Translations under genes and position numbers: made by a program
Notes under the pieces: model-generated
The model's database searches: none
Told to the model about the DNA's origin: nothing
What the model saw: the letters and a program-made list of their open reading frames with translations, nothing else
NCBI RefSeq assembly: GCF_002532075.1
Contig: NZ_LYXE01000127.1
Span: forward strand, 1-64,000
Origin: Candidatus Chloroploca asiatica
Lineage (GTDB): Bacteria; Chloroflexota; Chloroflexia; Chloroflexales; Chloroflexaceae
Direction: 5' to 3'
DNA length: 64,000 bases
Part shown: positions 44,339 to 51,215 of the stretch, one piece after another
Layout: every line of letters begins with the position of its first letter
How positions within the stretch are numbered: the first letter of the stretch is position 1

Positions 44339-44995
44339 TTACTCAGACTGAACTGGTACAAGCGGAATTACTCCGCTTTGCACCACAAAACGACAGGTGT
44401 GCGACCCTTCCCGGATGGTGCTCTCAAGCTGTAATTTCTCGCCAAGGACAAACTCGATCATCTGCCGCTCCATCGAGCAGACTTCAGGATGATCTTGGGC
44501 AATGTCATAAAACGGACACGCAAAGAGGCGAATGCTGTCGCCACTCTCGGCTACTTCAGCCGGGACACCGCGCTGTTCAAGCAGGCGGCGCAACTCACCA
44601 AGACGTTCAGGCACATCGCTGCCTGCCATGCGGTCGGCATACTCGTTGGCCAGACGTCGGCTCACCCGTTCAAGCAGTTCACCGACTTTATCAGGCCCTT
44701 CGAGCGCAATCAATTCACGTAACAGGCCATTGATCAGGCGATCGTACTGCTTGGGAGACCGGCTATGGGCTTCGTCGCTGAGCATGTAGATTAGGCGCGG
44801 TCGCCCTGGTCCATATCGCTCGGCGCGTACCGTCACGAGCCCCTCGGCCTGTAGGTGAACGAGATGTTCACGTGCAGCAGTGGTGCTGACCCCAAGCACC
44901 GTCGCCAGTTCTTTCACGGTTGCCTCGCCCTGACGCTGCAAGTGTTGCAGGATCTGGCCCGAGGCGCTGGTTGTGGCATAACCGATGACGGGCAT
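44339..44995 (-). CDS. sufR: Fe-S sensing repressor SufR
   Basis: A 218-residue DeoR/ArsR-like winged-helix regulator: [40 protein letters not shown], then [16 protein letters not shown]. The cluster cysteines are in [19 protein letters not shown], with a third in GSHTCRFVV, the spacing expected of SufR. Holo-SufR represses suf; loss of its cluster relieves repression. ATG 44995 is used since the family begins right there; an upstream in-frame frame reaches 45055. It is first in the operon behind a near-consensus promoter at 45095-45123. Confidence 0.93.
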   Translation of the reverse strand: MPVIGYATTSASGQILQHLQRQGEATVKELATVLGVSTTAAREHLVHLQAEGLVTVRAERYGPGRPRLIYMLSDEAHSRSPKQYDRLINGLLRELIALEGPDKVGELLERVSRRLANEYADRMAGSDVPERLGELRRLLEQRGVPAEVAESGDSIRLFACPFYDIAQDHPEVCSMERQMIEFVLGEKLQLESTIREGSHTCRFVVQSGVIPLVPVQSE

Positions 44996-45094
44996 TGCTC
45001 TTGTTCGCCTCTTGCAAAGGCCATTGCCTTCGCTATGGCCCCACCTGGGGCGCATGATGAACTCGCTGAGTATGTGTGTTGAATGTATAGAAGC

Positions 45095-45123
45095 ATTGTA
45101 CCGACCTCACTTCTTTTTGTCAA
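45095..45123 (-). promoter_or_regulatory. Near-consensus promoter of the suf operon
   Basis: On the minus strand: TTGACA (45123-45118), a 17-base spacer and TACAAT (45100-45095), 100 bases upstream of the sufR start. SufR binding nearby is expected, but no clear operator palindrome was found. Confidence 0.85.
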
Positions 45124-45144
45124 TAAAAACGGAAAATACCTTTT

Positions 45145-46167
45145 TTATTCAAAACGGCGGCGATTTTTGAGGCGTGCTTCGGCTTGGAGGTCGGCAACGC
45201 GATCGGTTTCATCCACAATTTCCCCGGTGATCACTTCGAGCACATCTTCAAGCGTGATTACGCCGGCCACCCCGCCGTATTCGTCAATGACCACCGCGAG
45301 GTGCTGGCGCGTCTGGCGAAAGACTTCGAGCAGGCGGTCGGCGCGGACGCTCGCCGGAATCAGATTCGCTGGCCGCATAATCGTGGTCACGAGTTCGTCG
45401 CCCCGCCCTTCGAGCAGGGCCGCTAGGATCTCTTGACGCAACGCAATGCCCCGTACTTCGTCAATCGAGTCGCCAATGACCAGCATGCGTGTGTGCTCTG
45501 AGGCGAGCACGCGCTCACGCGCTTCGGCCAGACTCTCGTCGGCATAGAGGTACGAAAGGCTGACCCGCGGGGTCATAATATCTTCGGCAATGGTATCGTT
45601 GAGCCGGAAGACACGCTCGATCATCTCAGACTCATCGCGCTCAATGATGCCCTCCTGTTGCCCGATCCGCGCCAGGAGCCGGATCTCGGCTTCGGTGGTG
45701 GTCGGTGCCTTCCAGGTGCCCACAATCGGCGCAACCAGGCGCTCGATCATCCAGACAAGTGGCGTGAGCAACATCGTCAGCGTTGCCACCGGGCGTGCCG
45801 CCACCAGTGCAATTGGCTCAGAATAGCGCTCCCCAAGATTTTTGGGGATAATCTCGGCAAAAATAATCACCGCCAGGGTCAACCCGGCGGAAAAGGCTCC
45901 AATCCATTGGCTGCCAAAGACCGTTGTGGCCAGATCACCAACGATAATGCTGCCACCAATATTGGCAATGTTATTCAAAACCACAATCGTGCTGATGGGC
46001 CGCCCCATATTTTCACGGATCTTGAGTAGGGTCTTTGCCGAAATGCCCCCACCTTCGGCGAGTTGGCGTACGCGCACCAGGTTGGTCGAAAAGAAGGCCG
46101 CCTCGACCCCCGAACAGAGGGCCGAGCTGATGAGAACCAGGGCAATGATGAGAAAGAGTTGCTCCAT
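45145..46167 (-). CDS. CNNM/CorC-like membrane protein with paired CBS domains
   Basis: A 340-residue protein. Residues 1-190 are the DUF21 (CNNM) membrane domain with four helices: LFLIIALVLISSALCSGVEAA, STIVVLNNIANIGGSIIV, LTLAVIIFAEIIPKNLGERY. Residues ~195-325 are two CBS domains (DIMTPRVSLSYLYADESL, VVIDEYGGVAGVITLEDVLE), which bind adenine nucleotides. The usual CorC_HlyC C-terminal domain is missing: the protein ends after a basic tail. Relatives handle Mg or other divalent metals. It is the next gene upstream of sufR on the same strand. Confidence 0.93.
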   Translation of the reverse strand: MEQLFLIIALVLISSALCSGVEAAFFSTNLVRVRQLAEGGGISAKTLLKIRENMGRPISTIVVLNNIANIGGSIIVGDLATTVFGSQWIGAFSAGLTLAVIIFAEIIPKNLGERYSEPIALVAARPVATLTMLLTPLVWMIERLVAPIVGTWKAPTTTEAEIRLLARIGQQEGIIERDESEMIERVFRLNDTIAEDIMTPRVSLSYLYADESLAEARERVLASEHTRMLVIGDSIDEVRGIALRQEILAALLEGRGDELVTTIMRPANLIPASVRADRLLEVFRQTRQHLAVVIDEYGGVAGVITLEDVLEVITGEIVDETDRVADLQAEARLKNRRRFE

Positions 46168-46191
46168 ACGGTGGTGCTCCGAATGCTTTGT

Positions 46192-47148
46192 TTAGGTACG
46201 CCCCACGCCAAGCAGGTAGGTGTAGAGCCCGATGCCCGAGCCGATCGCGACGGCATATTTGATCGCTACCGGTAGAGCTGAGGGTGAGATAAACGCTTCG
46301 ATCATGCCCGCAATGATCAAGAGGGGAATACAGCCGAGGATCAAGATCAGGGCGCGGCGTGCGGCGACCACCAGCGCCCCCCGGCGGGTCAACAGGCCAG
46401 GGCGTAGGATCGCCCAGCCGAGTTGCAATCCGGCCCCCCCCGCGATAAAGATGACACTCAGTTCCACCACCCCATGCGCGGCAATGAACCCCCAGAGATT
46501 GCCGGCAAAAGCAAAGCGCTGGGCGGCTCCGGCGATAATGCCGAGAAAGAGCCCATTCATGATCAGAATATAGCCCGTATAGAGGCCCAGCGTTACGCCT
46601 CCCGCAAAGGCGCGAAAGGCGACGCCAATGTTATTGGTCATGATTTCCGCCGAGGCGAGCGAGCGTCCTTCTTCGTTGATGCGCAGCCACCATTCGTTGC
46701 CGGCCTGCACCTCGCCTACCACAAATTCAGCTCCAGGCATCAGTATCCCGGCCAGCGCCGGATCATTCATGGTTAGGCCAAAGCCGATCAGCGCTGGTAC
46801 CAGGAACATCAGACAGGCGATCAGCGTGGCTCTCCATGTGGCGCGAAACGTCTGCGGGAGATCGGTGCGGAAAAAGGTGCGGATCCGCGTTGTGCCACCA
46901 GCCCCACTCTCGCGATAGATGGCGCTATGCCCACGGGCGACTAGGCCATTGAGAAAGCCTACAATGGCGTGCCCAGGCAGATCGCGGCGGGCTGTCGCCA
47001 GGTCGGCGGCAGCCTGCCGATAAAGCCGCCCGAGTTCACGTAGTTCGCTCGCCGATAGCCCAGCCAGGCCAGCCCCGGCCTGTTCAATCAGGTGCTCGAG
47101 GCGCTCCCAGTTGGCCCGACGCTGCGCAATAAACTCATCGTGGCGCAT
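46192..47148 (-). CDS. SpoIIM-like integral membrane protein
   Basis: A 318-residue protein. N-terminal helical part FIAQRRANWERLEHLIEQAG and RLYRQAAADLATARRDLPGH matches the DUF95/SpoIIM N-terminus of non-sporulating bacteria. Then come several membrane helices (LIACLMFLVPALIGFGLTM; FLGIIAGAAQRFAFAGNLWG; AAHGVVELSVIFIAGGAGLQ). Role outside sporulation unknown, often near RDD and MoxR genes. ATG 47148 overlaps the kinase gene end by 14 bases. Confidence 0.88.
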   Translation of the reverse strand: MRHDEFIAQRRANWERLEHLIEQAGAGLAGLSASELRELGRLYRQAAADLATARRDLPGHAIVGFLNGLVARGHSAIYRESGAGGTTRIRTFFRTDLPQTFRATWRATLIACLMFLVPALIGFGLTMNDPALAGILMPGAEFVVGEVQAGNEWWLRINEEGRSLASAEIMTNNIGVAFRAFAGGVTLGLYTGYILIMNGLFLGIIAGAAQRFAFAGNLWGFIAAHGVVELSVIFIAGGAGLQLGWAILRPGLLTRRGALVVAARRALILILGCIPLLIIAGMIEAFISPSALPVAIKYAVAIGSGIGLYTYLLGVGRT

Positions 47149-47953
47149 AGGCTCTGATGATTGTTCCGCTCTCCAGAGGGCTTCCACTCACCGCTGCCGT
47201 CAGATTGCCCGGGGTCGGGCCAATCAAGTGGACTTCAAGCCCGGGGCAGGCTGTCACGAGCCGCCACATCAGTTCGAGCTTGCTCCGCATGCCGCCGGTC
47301 ACATCGACCCCGTGCGACCCAGAGGCTCCATGCAGTACCGTTGCGAGGTTGTCGGCACTGATCACCGGGATGCGGGTCGCTTCCGGATCACGGTGCGGGT
47401 CAGCCGTATAGACCGCATCTTCGCCTACGAGAATGATCCGGTTGGGGGCGACGTTGCTGCTCAGCGCCAGATGGGCTAGCAGCAACTCGGTTGAGATGAT
47501 GGCGGTTCCTTGCTGATGATCAAAAGCGACATCACCGTGGATCACAGGCAGCAAGCCCTCTTGCAGGGCGTGCTCGATATGGTCTGTCGCCCACGATGCA
47601 ATCTGGCCGCCCTCGGCCCAGAGCGTGGCCGAGGGCTGGAACGCCATCGCGGGCAGACCAGCGTCGAGCAGGGCTTCAACCACAATGCGATTGAGGCGCA
47701 GCGCGGCACTGGCGGTCATCGCCAACCCGCATGGCTCGACCCCGGCAGCGCGACCGCGATGCACCCCGTAGCGGGTCGCCGCGACATGCCCAAATGAGCC
47801 ACTTCCATGCCCCAGAAGCACGCGCACCTCGGGCCTGAGTTGGCGGGCCACCGCTAGTTCAGCCGCCAGTTGCCGGATCACCGGCAGATCGGCCGCCTCC
47901 TCGCCGCGCTTATCAGTAATGACGGAACCACCAAGTTTGATAAAGGTATACAC
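47135..47953 (-). CDS. ipk: Isopentenyl phosphate kinase
   Basis: A 272-residue amino-acid-kinase-fold protein with the IPK hallmarks: IKLGGSVITDK, LGHGSGSFGHVAATRYGVH (catalytic His), IVVEALLDAGLPAMAFQPSA, PVIHGDVAFDHQQGTAIIS, LVGEDAVYTADP and DVTGGMRSKLELMWRL. It phosphorylates isopentenyl phosphate to the diphosphate, final step of the alternative mevalonate route described in archaea and in Roseiflexus. GTG start at 47953. Next to it a UbiA prenyltransferase uses polyprenyl phosphates; a link through isoprenoid supply is plausible. Confidence 0.93.
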   Translation of the reverse strand: MYTFIKLGGSVITDKRGEEAADLPVIRQLAAELAVARQLRPEVRVLLGHGSGSFGHVAATRYGVHRGRAAGVEPCGLAMTASAALRLNRIVVEALLDAGLPAMAFQPSATLWAEGGQIASWATDHIEHALQEGLLPVIHGDVAFDHQQGTAIISTELLLAHLALSSNVAPNRIILVGEDAVYTADPHRDPEATRIPVISADNLATVLHGASGSHGVDVTGGMRSKLELMWRLVTACPGLEVHLIGPTPGNLTAAVSGSPLESGTIIRAYAPR

Positions 47954-47986
47954 ACCGTACCTGATGGCTACACGGGCGCAAGCCCG

Positions 47987-48967
47987 CTAAAAAAAGAATA
48001 ACACCCCAAGCACTGTGATCCCCCACAGCACCACACTGCTCGCCAACGGACGATCACGTAGCAACAGATCTTCGGGAGCGCCACCTTCACCGCGTTGATA
48101 GATCAGATAGAGATACCGGAAGATCGCGTAGATCACAAACGGAATCGTCATCATCAACATCGGGTACGGTTCCTGAGGGGCCACCGGGGCCAGAAAAGCG
48201 GTAATGCTGTAGGCCATAATGATGCTTGCCGTCACAATTGACATCATCTGGTCGAGCATTGGCACCGAATATTCCTGCAGAATCCGGCGATGCTCACCCG
48301 CGCCTTGCTCAAGCAGCGTCAATTCGTGGCGCCGTTTGCCAATGCCGAGGAAGAGCGCCAGCAAGAGCATGCAGAGCAGCAGCCACGGGGTAATCTGGAT
48401 ATCCAGGACGGCGGCACCAGCTACGGCGCGCAAAACAAAACCAGCCGCAAGCACGAGGATATCAAAGATAACCACATTTTTGAGCCAGTAGGTATAGAGG
48501 AAGCCCTGAATGACAATATAAAGCACGAGCACCGCAAGGAAGTCGAGATCGAGCGGGGCGGGTAGGGGATCACGATCAAGCACGATGGCGAGCGGAATGA
48601 TGGCAAGCATCAGCACAACTGCCGCAGCGATGCCGATGCGCGGATCGAGACGCCCTGACGCAAAGGGACGCTCGCGTTTTTTAGGGTGAGCGCGATCCTT
48701 CTCGATATCAACGAGATCATTGACCAGATAAATGGCACTGGCGGCCATCGAAAAGGCGATGAACGCCCCGATCACCCGCAAGAGCGGTCCAGGTCCCGCG
48801 TCACCCCAGAATTGCCAGAGGCGATCCTCAGAAAAGGCCAGGGCCGCAAAGACAAAAGCGTTTTTTACCCACTGCCGTGGACGCATCGCTCGCAATAGTT
48901 CGCGCAAGGGGTTAACGGTTCCCGTTGTGAGCGTGGTCGTCGCACGATCGGTCGAAACATTATTCAT
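47987..48967 (-). CDS. UbiA-family prenyltransferase (decaprenyl-phosphate phosphoribosyltransferase-like)
   Basis: A 326-residue membrane protein with about nine helices. RAMRPRQWVKNAFVFAALAF, then SAIYLVNDLVDIEKDRAHP and KKRERPFASGRL carry the Asp-rich NDxxDxxxDR site that binds Mg-diphosphate. This variant resembles 5-phosphoribosyl-diphosphate:decaprenyl-phosphate transferases of the DprE pathway. The donor and product here are inferred. ATG 48967 is used; a longer in-frame extension crosses the promoter area. Confidence 0.88.
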   Translation of the reverse strand: MNNVSTDRATTTLTTGTVNPLRELLRAMRPRQWVKNAFVFAALAFSEDRLWQFWGDAGPGPLLRVIGAFIAFSMAASAIYLVNDLVDIEKDRAHPKKRERPFASGRLDPRIGIAAAVVLMLAIIPLAIVLDRDPLPAPLDLDFLAVLVLYIVIQGFLYTYWLKNVVIFDILVLAAGFVLRAVAGAAVLDIQITPWLLLCMLLLALFLGIGKRRHELTLLEQGAGEHRRILQEYSVPMLDQMMSIVTASIIMAYSITAFLAPVAPQEPYPMLMMTIPFVIYAIFRYLYLIYQRGEGGAPEDLLLRDRPLASSVVLWGITVLGVLFFF

Positions 48968-49119
48968 ACAGCGTAACAGTGCTACTGTGGTATCATGCCT
49001 CAAGATTGTATATACTATGCACAGGGGATTGTACTGCATATCTACGCTATGCGTCAATCACCTTCAGCATGGGGACAGGGCTTGTGCAAAGGTGTTGGGG
49101 TTGCGCCCCAAACCCCAGT

Positions 49120-49162
49120 TTTTGGTTCGTTTTGGCGGCGAAGCCGCCAAAACGAACCAAAA
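49120..49162. repeat. 20-bp perfect hairpin with GAA loop
   Basis: 49120-49139 pairs perfectly with 49143-49162 around GAA; the apex is GCGAAGC. A smaller GGGGTTGCGCCCC hairpin lies at 49097-49109. No gene is present in the surrounding 250 bases (48968-49217), which separate divergent ubiA-like and rdgB. Confidence 0.8.
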
Positions 49163-49217
49163 CATCTCGCAGAGCAGCGAAGCCGCCCCAAGGCGGGCCT
49201 AGCCTAGAAACAAACGT

Positions 49218-49811
49218 ATGCAAGAACTCTTGATCGCAACGCGTAATCCCGGTAAGCTACGTGAGTTTGCGGCGATCTTTGCCGGGCTCGATCTGCAGTT
49301 GCGGACGCTGGATGAGCTTGGTATTGTTGATGAAGTGGCTGAGACGGGGGCTACGTTTGCCGCCAATGCGACCCTCAAAGCTGAACAGTATCGTGACCTG
49401 AGCGGTTTACCGACGCTTGCCGATGATAGTGGCCTCGAAGTGGCGGTGCTCGATGGGGCCCCAGGCGTCTATTCGGCGCGCTATGGCGGCGTCACCGGCG
49501 AGGCCCAGTTGCGCTACTTGCTGGATCAGTTGCGCGATGTACCCTGGCATGCTCGCCTCGCTCGGTTTGTCTGCGTGATTGCTCTGGCCCATCCCTCGCA
49601 TCCAACCGAACTGGTGGAAGGGGTGCTGCCAGGAGTGATCGAGTGTGAGCCAAAAGGCACCGGGGGCTTTGGCTATGATCCGCTCTTCTATCTGATTGAT
49701 GAAGATAAGACGATGGCTGAATTGCCCCCCGAACGGAAGAATGCCATCAGCCATCGTGCCCGCGCTGCCCACGCCGCCCGTGCGATCCTCGCTCACTGGT
49801 TCACTCCATAG
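49218..49811 (+). CDS. rdgB: XTP/dITP pyrophosphatase (HAM1/RdgB)
   Basis: A 197-residue house-cleaning enzyme that hydrolyses deaminated purine triphosphates to monophosphates. Family blocks: LLIATRNPGKLREFAAIF, TGATFAANATLKAEQYRDLS, LPTLADDSGLEVAVLDGAPG, YSARYGG, GTGGFGYDPLFYL and MAELPPERKNAISHRARA. Cytosolic. Confidence 0.97.
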   Translation: MQELLIATRNPGKLREFAAIFAGLDLQLRTLDELGIVDEVAETGATFAANATLKAEQYRDLSGLPTLADDSGLEVAVLDGAPGVYSARYGGVTGEAQLRYLLDQLRDVPWHARLARFVCVIALAHPSHPTELVEGVLPGVIECEPKGTGGFGYDPLFYLIDEDKTMAELPPERKNAISHRARAAHAARAILAHWFTP

Positions 49812-49829
49812 GAGCAAGGCGCTGAAAAC

Positions 49830-49863
49830 AATCACCGCGAAGCCCTGGGGCTTCGCGGTGATT
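49830..49863. terminator. Bidirectional hairpin between rdgB and rpmB
   Basis: AATCACCGCGAAGCC (49830-49844) pairs perfectly with 49849-49863 around a 4-base loop, between the convergent stops of rdgB and rpmB. A-rich and T-containing flanks give modest U-tracts. Confidence 0.7.
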
Positions 49864-49929
49864 CGGTGGAAAATTCCTATTGCATCGGCTCTGGCGTTCG
49901 GCTATAATAGGCAACGCTGTGGCCGGTGC

Positions 49930-50115
49930 TTAACGAACTTTAGACATCGTACGAATACACTGCGTACACGCCTTGACCTGTACCGACGAACCGTCGTTGT
50001 TGGTGATGGTTGTCTTCTGAATGTTGGGCCGCCACATCCGGTTTGTACGACGTTTCGAGAAGCTGACATTGTGACCGAAGGATGGCTTTTTTCCGCAGAT
50101 TTGACACTTTGCCAT
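49930..50115 (-). CDS. rpmB: 50S ribosomal protein L28 (zinc-ligand type)
   Basis: A 61-residue L28: [33 protein letters not shown] and [12 protein letters not shown]. Cys pairs CQIC and CTQC form the zinc-binding C+ form of the protein. Single-gene unit with its own promoter (50251-50279) and a shared terminator. Confidence 0.97.
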   Translation of the reverse strand: MAKCQICGKKPSFGHNVSFSKRRTNRMWRPNIQKTTITNNDGSSVQVKACTQCIRTMSKVR

Positions 50116-50250
50116 TGGGTAACTCCAGGCTTTTGTTTACAAGGATTTCAGGATACTGGTTTTTTCTTACGAGCGACGGTTAGCATGTTGCGTATCCGCG
50201 CACAAACAGATATCCGCACACCTTGTTCAATAGATGCACATCTCTGCGAG

Positions 50251-50279
50251 ACTATACCATACTGATGGATCTTTGGCAA
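50251..50279 (-). promoter_or_regulatory. Promoter of rpmB
   Basis: Minus strand: TTGCCA (50279-50274), 17-base spacer, TATAGT (50256-50251), ~140 bases upstream of rpmB. It lies in the 224-base region divergent from the degV-like gene; the long leader could hold regulatory RNA structure. Confidence 0.6.
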
Positions 50280-50339
50280 ACCAATGCTTTTGGGTGCGCT
50301 TTGCGATGAGGTTGTAGGGCAGATGGGTAGGTTCTTTTC

Positions 50340-51194
50340 ATGACCAAGATTAAAATTGTCACCGATGGATCGGCGGATATTCCTCCTGATATAGCCCATG
50401 AATTGGGTATTGAGGTCGTGCCAATTCTCGCTCATGTTGACGAGAAGGTGTATCGGGTTGGTGTCGACCTGAGTGATGATCAACTCTATGATCTTATTGT
50501 GAGTGGTCATCACCGGGTGCGGATGGCAACTCCTTCCTCTTCGGTCTTCGAGCAGGTCTATCGGAGCATGATCGGGACGGTGGATTATGTTTTTTCGATC
50601 CATCTGGGTACCCGCCTTGGTTCGGTGCTTGGTGAGGCGGTCGCCGCCAAGCAGCGCCTCCCTGCCAGTACGACGCGCTTGCAACTGGTTGATAGCAAGT
50701 CGGCGTCGCTCGGCCTCGGTTCGGTGGCGATCAGTGCCGCCAGCGCCGCTGCGGATGGAGCCCATCCCGAGGAGGTCAGCCGTTTGATCCACGCGACGAT
50801 CCGCCATACGCATGTGGTCTTTTTTGTCGATACGATGGAGTACCTTGAGGTCACTGGTCGCCTGACGCTCGCTGGGTCGGTGCTTGGCTCGATGCAGCGC
50901 ATCAAGCCGCTGATGATCCTCGATGAGGGCGAGATTGTACCCTACGAGCGTACTCGTACGCGCGCGAAGGCGATCGAGGGCCTCTTTACGTTTGTTGAGG
51001 ATTTTCCCCGTGTCCAGGATGTGATCGTGCTCTATGCGACAACCCCCGAAGATGTTGAGAAGTTGCTGGAAAAGCTCGATCCTATTTTTCCTCGTGAACG
51101 CGTGCAGGTGGCGCGCTTTGGCCCCGCCGTTGCCGCACATCTCGGCCCCGGTGCGATGGGGGTGACGGTCTTTGAGGGTTTTGAAGAGGGTTAG
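50340..51194 (+). CDS. DegV-family fatty-acid-binding protein
   Basis: A 284-residue DegV protein: KIVTDGSADIPPDIAHELGI (start of the lipid-binding fold), VRMATPSSSVFEQVYRSMIG (T-x-S ligand loop), VFSIHLGTRLGSVLGEAV and VVFFVDTMEYLEVTGRLT. Relatives bind single fatty acids and, in Gram-positives, deliver them to fatty acid kinase FakA. No fakA is adjacent. Directly upstream of recG (22-base gap). Confidence 0.95.
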   Translation: MTKIKIVTDGSADIPPDIAHELGIEVVPILAHVDEKVYRVGVDLSDDQLYDLIVSGHHRVRMATPSSSVFEQVYRSMIGTVDYVFSIHLGTRLGSVLGEAVAAKQRLPASTTRLQLVDSKSASLGLGSVAISAASAAADGAHPEEVSRLIHATIRHTHVVFFVDTMEYLEVTGRLTLAGSVLGSMQRIKPLMILDEGEIVPYERTRTRAKAIEGLFTFVEDFPRVQDVIVLYATTPEDVEKLLEKLDPIFPRERVQVARFGPAVAAHLGPGAMGVTVFEGFEEG

Positions 51195-51215
51195 GGCGTC
51201 GCTACGTTGGGGGTT

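Noticed and set aside
45060-45123. SufR operator of the cyanobacterial CAAC-N6-GTTG type
   Set aside because: No such inverted repeat was found near the suf promoter.
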